From: Bovifimicola sp050309585
GTDB lineage: Bacteria > Bacillota > Clostridia > Lachnospirales > Lachnospiraceae
Assembly (NCBI GenBank): GCA_050309585.1
Contig: JBNRML010000011.1
Location: 1-30,692 of the forward strand
Length of the DNA stretch: 30,692 nt
Direction of reading: 5' to 3'
Made by a program: the position numbers and the translations under genes. Shown here in pieces: positions 6,927 through 11,812 of the stretch; the first letter of the stretch is position 1, and the number at the start of each line of letters is the position of its first letter. Under the pieces are notes generated by a model. The model did no database searches and had not been told where the DNA came from. It saw only the letters and a program-made list of their open reading frames with translations.

Positions 6927-7223
6927 TTAGTAAATTGTGGATATATGGATTTCTTTTTCGATTTCCATAAAGGACTTTCCATTAAAGCAGTTAATGGAGA
7001 GAAGAGAAGATATGATATCTTTAGCATCTGTAAGATTAGATGGTGTTTCTAATTTTGCAATACACTGATTATCAGTATCTTTCTCAGCAGTATATATTGT
7101 GAGCCAATGAGTATCATTAGATACTTCTGGCTGAATAATATATATGTTGCTATTATACGTGAACTCAATCTCATGATTATTCATCAGATAATCAATTAGT
7201 TCATCAAAGGTTATACCGGTCAT
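6927..7223 (-). CDS. small acidic protein, likely immunity partner of the upstream toxin-like gene
   Basis: The 98-residue protein is acidic (TFDELIDYLMNNHEIEF at the start, later EKDTDNQ, and a C-terminal EIEKEIHISTIY). I do not recognise a named family. Its start overlaps the stop of the toxin-like gene by ATGA, with GGAGG inside that gene's last codons, so the two are tightly coupled. Acidic proteins of this size directly downstream of small basic toxin domains usually act as immunity proteins or antitoxins by binding the toxin in the cytoplasm. That role is inferred from size, charge and position only. Confidence 0.6.
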   Translation of the reverse strand: MTGITFDELIDYLMNNHEIEFTYNSNIYIIQPEVSNDTHWLTIYTAEKDTDNQCIAKLETPSNLTDAKDIISSLLSINCFNGKSFMEIEKEIHISTIY

Positions 7224-7597
7224 TTGATTACCTCCTTGAAGAGTGATTTGTATTTTCGATAAAGAATATCGGAAGGATACAATTCTATTGGTTTGCTGCT
7301 ACGAACGCCATCTTCATAATAATGAACATGAAGATATTTCTTTCCTTGATGCATACCATAATCAATGTCAAATTGTGGTATGCGGTCTGCTCCGAAGACT
7401 CTTAACTGGTCAAAGGTGCCATCTTTTCTGTAAATGACATACGATGTTCCGGGAGTGTTAGAGCGTTCAGGAAGACTCATACTTGCTTTTTCGTCTTTAG
7501 GCGCTAATACCTTTATTCCATCAATATAATCGATGGTGTCCCATTTGTGTGGGGTACTAAAGCCTCCGCTTTCAAGAAATGAACCTCTGCTACCCAT
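7220..7597 (-). CDS. toxin-like domain protein, phage minor-head/polymorphic-toxin C-terminal type
   Basis: From ATG 7597 the product is 125 residues; a GTG start at 7606 would add three. It opens with GSRGSFLESGGF and contains KWDTIDYIDGIKVL, SLPERSNTPGTSYV, and DIDYGMHQGKKYLHVHYYEDG near residue 85. This looks to me like a domain found at the ends of phage head-associated and other polymorphic toxins, where HVHYY could supply catalytic histidines; the family name is uncertain. The start overlaps the end of the DUF4417 gene, whose last codons hold the SD (AAGGAG). It is free-standing here, with a probable immunity gene right behind it. A nuclease activity is plausible but not shown by the sequence. 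Confidence 0.6.
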   Translation of the reverse strand: MGSRGSFLESGGFSTPHKWDTIDYIDGIKVLAPKDEKASMSLPERSNTPGTSYVIYRKDGTFDQLRVFGADRIPQFDIDYGMHQGKKYLHVHYYEDGVRSSKPIELYPSDILYRKYKSLFKEVIK

Positions 7598-8237
7598 TTT
7601 TAACACGCTCCTTCCATCGCTGAGAGAAGCTAGGATAATACATGACGTTTGCCATTTCGTTTAATTCGGAAACTTCTCTGCCACATACGACTAAAGTGGA
7701 TGGATTCTTCTGTCCAATTAATTCTTCAACGCCTTTGAAGAAAATCTTTTTAGCGTATGTACTAGATTTACAACCATTAGTAGTAATTGCAATAGAACTG
7801 TTGGTTGGCAATCCGTCAAAGCACCATTCAAAGTCTTCTTCCAGACACCAAGATGCGACAGGAATGACATTAAATCCATTCTGTTGAAGATAATATGCAA
7901 GTACACGATTGCGTGTACAGTTCCAAATACGCTGTGCAGGAAGTAATTCTGGATACATAGAATAATCCGTAGCGATAATTCCAGCAAACTTTTTGAGATT
8001 GGAGAAACTTTTTTCGGGATGATTCCAAAATGGTTCAAATAATGGGGCATCGATAAAAAAGTCTACCCAATGTTCTTCTGGGTGAGAAATTCTAGTACGC
8101 TCGTTAAAACTGATTACGTTAAATGGAATGGCTTGTGTTGCTTCCAATTGTGGCATTTTATAGTTGCCAACGAGTTCGGCGTTGTGCCAGTAATAGGTGC
8201 GAAAAATGTCATATTTCGCTTTGCCTGTTTTTAACAT
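7590..8237 (-). CDS. DUF4417 domain protein
   Basis: The 215-residue protein matches DUF4417, seen mainly in phages and mobile elements of Firmicutes. Diagnostic stretches are GIIATDYSMYPELLPAQRIWN near residue 85, NVIPVASWCLEEDFEWCFDGLP near residue 125, and the C-terminal SQRWKERVKNG. No enzymatic function is established for the family. AGAGGT lies before the ATG. It heads a three-gene minus-strand operon with the toxin-like and immunity-like genes, with overlaps at both joints (8 and 4 bases). The same DUF4417 then GSRGSF-type order seems familiar from other elements, so they probably act together. Three CCRTGGAT sites lie upstream. Confidence 0.82.
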   Translation of the reverse strand: MLKTGKAKYDIFRTYYWHNAELVGNYKMPQLEATQAIPFNVISFNERTRISHPEEHWVDFFIDAPLFEPFWNHPEKSFSNLKKFAGIIATDYSMYPELLPAQRIWNCTRNRVLAYYLQQNGFNVIPVASWCLEEDFEWCFDGLPTNSSIAITTNGCKSSTYAKKIFFKGVEELIGQKNPSTLVVCGREVSELNEMANVMYYPSFSQRWKERVKNG

Positions 8238-8429
8238 GTTTACCTCTTTCTACCACATTTTTCCGTGGATTTTATGCTTGTTTGTAGTTGCATTTTTTCC
8301 ATGGATATGATATAAAAAGGTATGTGAATTATTGGGTATAAAATATCCATGGAATGAGCATCGTATGAATTGCGCCAACAATTTATATGATGCTTTTTCT
8401 TTTTCTTCGACAATCAATTGAATCACCTC
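8238..8429. promoter_or_regulatory. regulatory gap with three CCATGG-type sites
   Basis: TTCCATGGATAT (8297-8308) and ATATCCATGGAA (8343-8354) are perfect inverted copies, centred 46 bases apart. A third, TTCCGTGGAT, lies near 8266-8275, close to the DUF4417 start. The gap is the promoter region of the minus-strand DUF4417 operon, so these are probable operators for a repressor such as the neighbouring Xre protein. I could not assign clear promoter hexamers. Confidence 0.5.
8358..8403 (+). terminator. plus-strand terminator hairpin with no plus-strand gene
   Basis: GCATCGTATGAATTG (8358-8372) pairs with CAATTTATATGATGC (8379-8393) with wobbles, followed on the plus strand by T5-C-T5-C-TT. 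Orientation is opposite to the genes around it, so it would stop transcripts running from 8240 towards 8400, or act as a weak bidirectional barrier after the ImmA/IrrE gene. Confidence 0.6.
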
Positions 8430-8978
8430 CTAAGCTACTTCGAAGAGTTCTAGTAATTGTATTTCATACTCAGTGTAATTGTCTCCGCCAAATCGTAACC
8501 ATTTTTGATAATAATTAAAAGCGTTAAGTGCAGCACTTACACTGATTTGAAAAACCTCTGTTATAGTGTGTGGATTTATTTCGCCACGCATATTGTGGAT
8601 TAATGGTGGTGGAGCTAATGCATATTTTGCAAAGAAGTTTGCCTCAGCTTCTTCTGAAGGTCCGTCTTGTGTGTGACCGAGAAGAAAATGTGCAATTTCA
8701 TGCATTATAGTATTTTTGACTCTACCGTAACTACGACATTTATCGTTATAGTAAATGGTATATGAACCATCGCTTCCAGGTACCGAATAACCATCAATAC
8801 TTGTTTTTAGACTAAGTTCCTTTGCACGTTCATTAAGTGCGGAATAAGGAATAATAGTTATTCCAAGTGTGATAGCAATTTCAAAGGGATTAATGGGAAT
8901 GCCCCTGATTTTATAATAAATGAAGTTGTCAATTACAACTTGTTTTATGTATTCGTATGTTTCATCTTTGAGTCGCAA
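8430..8978 (-). CDS. ImmA/IrrE family metallopeptidase
   Basis: This is a zinc protease of the ImmA/IrrE (Peptidase_M78) family, which cleaves a partner Xre repressor to release prophage or element genes on a DNA-damage or other signal. The zinc motif HEIAH lies at about residues 93-97, followed by EEAEANFFAKYALAP, which supplies the third ligand. No ATG begins the frame. TTG codons at 8984 and 8978 are the candidates, and GGAGG is only two bases from the first but eight from the second, so I use TTG 8978 (182 residues). It directly follows the Xre gene (13-base gap), as in ImmR-ImmA pairs. The intact motif suggests an active protease. Confidence 0.9.
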   Translation of the reverse strand: MRLKDETYEYIKQVVIDNFIYYKIRGIPINPFEIAITLGITIIPYSALNERAKELSLKTSIDGYSVPGSDGSYTIYYNDKCRSYGRVKNTIMHEIAHFLLGHTQDGPSEEAEANFFAKYALAPPPLIHNMRGEINPHTITEVFQISVSAALNAFNYYQKWLRFGGDNYTEYEIQLLELFEVA

Positions 8979-8991
8979 GTACAAGTCCTCC

Positions 8992-9312
8992 TTATTTTTT
9001 GTGGGTTAATAAACTTATTAATTCAAGTCTTTCAGTTTCTGATAAATCTCCTGCGTTACGAGCGATTAAGGTTTTTGCTAGTGCAATATCCTCATCTTTA
9101 TCGGTTGTTTCGCCTATGCCTAAAAGATAATCAGTAGTAGTGTCCAATGCAGTTGCAATCTTTGCTAGGTTTACACCTCGTGGAATACGGTCGCCATTTA
9201 CGTAGTGGGATACAGCGGATTCTGTTATGTTGGCTTTAATTGACAAATCTTTTTGGGAAATCCCCCTTTCTGTTAACAATTCAGATATTCTTTTGCCTAT
9301 TTTATTTGCCAT
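8992..9312 (-). CDS. Xre family repressor paired with ImmA/IrrE
   Basis: The 106-residue protein has a standard HTH_3 domain at residues 5-62 (IGKRISELLTERGISQKDLS, ITESAVSHYVNGDRIP, LAKIATALDTTTDYLLG). A helical tail follows (DEDIALAKTLIARNAGDLSETERLEL), the type of region ImmA proteases cut. AAAGGAGG precedes the ATG. Its promoter at 9362-9390 contains one half of a 13-base inverted repeat, so it probably represses itself. It is likely the master repressor for the element, with the partner protease downstream. Confidence 0.9.
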   Translation of the reverse strand: MANKIGKRISELLTERGISQKDLSIKANITESAVSHYVNGDRIPRGVNLAKIATALDTTTDYLLGIGETTDKDEDIALAKTLIARNAGDLSETERLELISLLTHKK

Positions 9313-9361
9313 AGTACGTCCTCCTTTAGTTTTTTGTGTAGTTTTTCATGTTCTCACTGAA

Positions 9362-9390
9362 ATAATAAGGCGAAATTATCACTTTGTCAA
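9362..9390 (-). promoter_or_regulatory. promoter of the Xre-ImmA operon
   Basis: On the minus strand TTGACA (9385-9390) and TATTAT (9362-9367) are spaced by 17 bases. The operator half AATTATCACTTTG (9374-9386) overlaps the -35 box and spacer, consistent with autorepression. Confidence 0.7.
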
Positions 9391-9481
9391 GCATGAATCG
9401 ATATTTTGTAAAAATAAAGTGCAGAAAACACAAGATGTTGTGTGGTTAAATAAATTTAGATGTTGCACCAAAGTGATAATT
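9374..9481. promoter_or_regulatory. 13-base inverted operator pair between divergent Xre genes
   Basis: AATTATCACTTTG (9374-9386) and CAAAGTGATAATT (9469-9481) are perfect inverted copies 95 bases apart, one in the Xre-ImmA promoter and one upstream of the plus-strand Xre gene. For the latter, TATAAT at 9533-9538 is a possible -10 box, but no good -35 box was found. Confidence 0.6.
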
Positions 9482-9604
9482 ATGATAATTTATAAATATT
9501 AAAAAGAAAATTTATTAAAGATTAATAGATATTATAATAAAATGCAGTAGAGGCAGAAATTGCTCCTGTTGTAATAATAATGTGCAGTGAAGGAGGATGG
9601 AATT

Positions 9605-9925
9605 ATGTTCCCAACAATCAACCTTAGAGAAACTGGAATTAATCTCCATCGAATTATGGATAAGCGTGGGATTACTCCAAATGATATAAAAGAGTTTTTA
9701 AATCTTGGAACAGTGCAAAGTGTGTATAACTGGTGCAATGGCCTAAATATGCCAACAATTGACAATCTGTATGCATTGAGTCAATTTCTTCAGGTTTCAA
9801 TAGATGAAATTATTTGTGGAAATAGAAAAGCAATTATACCGGAGCCAATTGTTATTATAGATAATCCAAGAACTAGACGATTATATGCTTATTATAAACA
9901 ACTAAATAGGATACTAGCAGTGTAA
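9605..9925 (+). CDS. small Xre-type regulator (copy 1)
   Basis: The 106-residue protein begins MFPTINLRETGINLHRIMDKRG and carries a helix-turn-helix in residues 8-70 (ITPNDIKEFLNLGTVQSVYNW, then PTIDNLYALSQFLQVSIDEII). It ends with a short basic part (RTRRLYAYYKQLNRI). GGAGG (9592-9596) is eight bases before ATG 9605; the upstream GTG in the same frame lacks a placed SD. A paralogue with the same plan lies at 27741-28076 (shared TGxxLxxI, TPxxIxEfLxL, VQxxYxWxxGLxxPxxDxLxxLSxxLxV). In both places a hairpin that buries the next gene's SD follows. It probably controls the Fic gene downstream. Confidence 0.82.
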   Translation: MFPTINLRETGINLHRIMDKRGITPNDIKEFLNLGTVQSVYNWCNGLNMPTIDNLYALSQFLQVSIDEIICGNRKAIIPEPIVIIDNPRTRRLYAYYKQLNRILAV

Positions 9926-9999
9926 ATACAAACGAAAAATACGCGTTGTGATGTTGCGTTTGTCAAGAATTAAAGCACAGATGGAATGACAAAGAGATA

Positions 10000-10040
10000 A
10001 TCCTCCTACAAAATTAAATTATCAAATTTTGTAGGAGGAT
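10000..10040 (+). promoter_or_regulatory. 16-bp hairpin that buries the SD of the Fic gene
   Basis: ATCCTCCTACAAAATT (10000-10015) pairs perfectly with AATTTTGTAGGAGGAT (10025-10040) around a nine-base loop. The SD GGAGGA (10034-10039) is wholly inside the right arm, and ATTTTT then ATG (10047) follow. In RNA read through from upstream it would act as terminator and also hide the ribosome site. Confidence 0.75.
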
Positions 10041-10046
10041 ATTTTT

Positions 10047-10970
10047 ATGACTAAAGAAAATGAAATTGTATTATTTGAAACTGATGACAAAAAAATCTCA
10101 TTAAATGTGTCGGTAGAGGATGAGACGGTATGGCTAACACAGTCACAAATGGTGGAGTTGTTTCAAAGAGATGTGTCTGTTATTTCTAGGCACATAAGAA
10201 ATGTTTTTAAAGAAGGGGAGTTAGAAGAGAAAAGCAATTTGCATTTTTTGCAAATTGCAAATTCGGATAAACCAGTAGCATTCTATAGCTTGGATGTCAT
10301 CATCTCCGTCGGCTATCGTGTGAAATCCAATCGTGGCGTAGAATTTCGTCGATGGGCCAATTCTGTATTAAAACAATACATATTACAAGGCTACGCAGTT
10401 AATCAAAAACGTATTCAACAGTTGGGCGAAGTAATACGCATCATGAAACGTACAGAAAATGAATTGGATAGCAAACAGATATTGTCTGTTATCGAAAGAT
10501 ATAATAATGCATTGGATTTACTAGATGCATATGACCATCAGACAATGAAACGGCCAAAAGGAAATGAAGCAACTTATGTGCTTACATATGAGGAATGTGT
10601 CGAAGTGATTCAAAGTATGCGATTTGGAGATGAATCAGATTTGTTTGGAAAAGAAAAGGATGATTCTTTTAAAGGTAGCATTGGAAATATTTATCAATCT
10701 TTTGGTGGTAGTGATGTGTATAAATCTCTTGAAGAAAAAGTTGCCAACCTTTTGTATTTTGTCACAAAGAATCATAGTTTCTATGATGGTAATAAGCGGA
10801 TAGCTGCGACTATGTTTTTATATTTTTTGGACAAAAATGATGCATTGTTTTTTGAAGGGAAGAAACGTATTGAAGATGCAACATTAGTGGCATTAACGAT
10901 TATGATTGCTGAATCAAGAGCGGAAGAAAAGGAAATGATGGTTAGCGTTGTAATGAACTGTATGCTATAA
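10047..10970 (+). CDS. RhuM-Fic fusion protein
   Basis: The 307-residue protein joins two domains. Residues 1-125 match the RhuM family (SVEDETVWLTQSQMVELFQ, ISRHIRNVFKEGEL, YSLDVIISVGYRVKS, GVEFRRWANSVLKQYI), common on pathogenicity islands and of unknown activity. Residues 170-300 match Fic/Doc enzymes, which transfer AMP or phosphate to target proteins. The active motif HSFYDGNKR (H243 to R251) is complete, so catalysis is plausible. I see no clear inhibitory (S/T)xxxE(G/N) helix inside the protein, so control may come from outside. The next gene, 16 bases downstream, shares a domain with the DUF3990 antitoxin-like protein at 18082 and may be its antitoxin. Expression is probably limited by the SD-hiding hairpin and the upstream Xre regulator. 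Confidence 0.9.
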   Translation: MTKENEIVLFETDDKKISLNVSVEDETVWLTQSQMVELFQRDVSVISRHIRNVFKEGELEEKSNLHFLQIANSDKPVAFYSLDVIISVGYRVKSNRGVEFRRWANSVLKQYILQGYAVNQKRIQQLGEVIRIMKRTENELDSKQILSVIERYNNALDLLDAYDHQTMKRPKGNEATYVLTYEECVEVIQSMRFGDESDLFGKEKDDSFKGSIGNIYQSFGGSDVYKSLEEKVANLLYFVTKNHSFYDGNKRIAATMFLYFLDKNDALFFEGKKRIEDATLVALTIMIAESRAEEKEMMVSVVMNCML

Positions 10971-10986
10971 GATGGGATAAAGATAT

Positions 10987-11409
10987 ATGGATAATAAGCA
11001 TATTCTTAGTAACATAGAAATACAGCTATGTGATATACAAGGAAGATTATTTAGGCTCTCTGTCCGAAGAGGAATCAGTAGTGCGGAATTTATCAAAGTA
11101 TTTATGAAATCAGCTACTGCGAAAGCATTGGATTCCACATATAACCGAATGCAATGGGCAGGGGAAGAGTATTTGCTAGAAGAGGTGATTGATGAAGCGG
11201 GAGACAGATTTAATAAGCCAGGAGAAATATATGCGGAGGAACTGATATATTGGATAGGATATATTTATCGGTATTGGCATTATGTGACTGGAGAATCCAG
11301 TAAGGAGATATATAAGCAAGCACCGGTTAAGATTATGAAGAAAAATTATGAAAAGCTTTATATGATGACACCGGAAGAAGTGATAGTACAATTAAGAGAG
11401 AAGAATTGA
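10987..11409 (+). CDS. antitoxin-like helical protein paired with Fic
   Basis: The 140-residue protein is helical and has no HTH. It shares a plan with residues 15-125 of the protein at 18082-18720. FIKVFMKSATAK matches FVKLFIASSVSK, and IYWIGYIYRYWHYVTGESSKEIYKQ matches EYWIGWAIAYYQWYSGRKYSDIFKV; both are followed by a (Y)EKLYMMTPEE / LQKMYYTLHEAD segment. That relative sits behind a DUF3990 toxin, so this one is probably the antitoxin or inhibitor of the RhuM-Fic protein, which it follows by 16 bases. The family name is not known to me. The role is inferred from the shared domain and position. Confidence 0.65.
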   Translation: MDNKHILSNIEIQLCDIQGRLFRLSVRRGISSAEFIKVFMKSATAKALDSTYNRMQWAGEEYLLEEVIDEAGDRFNKPGEIYAEELIYWIGYIYRYWHYVTGESSKEIYKQAPVKIMKKNYEKLYMMTPEEVIVQLREKN

Positions 11410-11530
11410 ATATGTTTACTGTAGGCGGTAGCTATGCTACGCTGAATAGCAGCAAGGCGTTGATTTTTAGATGTATTCTGGGAGTTGACGTCTTCTTTTT
11501 TTGCCTTGCAGCATAGCTACGGGTTCCTAC
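11408..11530. repeat. imperfect inverted repeat holding a decayed copy of the 30441 micro-ORF
   Basis: The outer ends ATGTTTACTGTAGG and CCTACTGTCAACAT are near-complementary, and GTAGCTATGCT with CAAGGC recurs inverted as GCCTTGCAGCATAGCTAC. The block starts with GAATATGTTTAC (11408-11419), identical to 30415-30426, and keeps ATGCTA, then AAGGC and TGATTT, at matching places. A frame at 11445-11516 (NSSKALIFRCILGV then DVFFFCLAA) resembles the 30441 peptide but is shifted from ATG 11434, so it cannot be made intact. Confidence 0.5.
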
Positions 11531-11557
11531 TGTCAACATATAGCAAAAATTACCTGG

Positions 11558-11586
11558 TTGAAACTATTCCGATAAAAGAATATAAT
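11558..11586 (+). promoter_or_regulatory. promoter of the HTH-helicase-NUDIX operon
   Basis: TTGAAA (11558-11563) and TATAAT (11581-11586) are separated by 17 bases; transcription would start near 11593. GGAGG (11607-11611) and ATG 11618 follow. Confidence 0.75.
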
Positions 11587-11617
11587 ATGAGTATGTGGGA
11601 GTAATTGGAGGTTATAT

Positions 11618-11809
11618 ATGGATTATTTAACTACTAATGAATTAGCAAAAATATGGAAAATATCTGCAAGAAGAATATCACTGCTATGTAGTGAAAATCG
11701 CATCGAAGGAGCTGTTAAGAAAGGAAAAACGTGGTTGATTCCAATGGATGCAAGGAAACCAGAAGACCCTAGAAAAGCTCGTAAAAATATATCTACTAAG
11801 GAGGCGTAG
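11618..11809 (+). CDS. small helix-turn-helix (excisionase/MerR-like) protein
   Basis: The 63-residue protein matches the HTH_17/excisionase fold: DYLTTNELAKIWKISARRISLLC is the recognition helix-turn-helix, and RIEGAVKKGKTWLIPMDARKP is the wing typical of such proteins. These bind short DNA sites and serve as excision factors or local regulators. GGAGG lies six bases before the ATG. It is the first gene of an operon. Its last codons contain the SD of the helicase gene, which starts three bases after the stop, so translation is coupled. It may autoregulate the operon rather than drive excision, since no intact integrase is nearby. Confidence 0.82.
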   Translation: MDYLTTNELAKIWKISARRISLLCSENRIEGAVKKGKTWLIPMDARKPEDPRKARKNISTKEA

Positions 11810-11812
11810 GAT

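Noticed and set aside
11408..11530. Template region of a diversity-generating retroelement
   Set aside because: Inverted, not direct, repeats, and there is no reverse transcriptase in the window.
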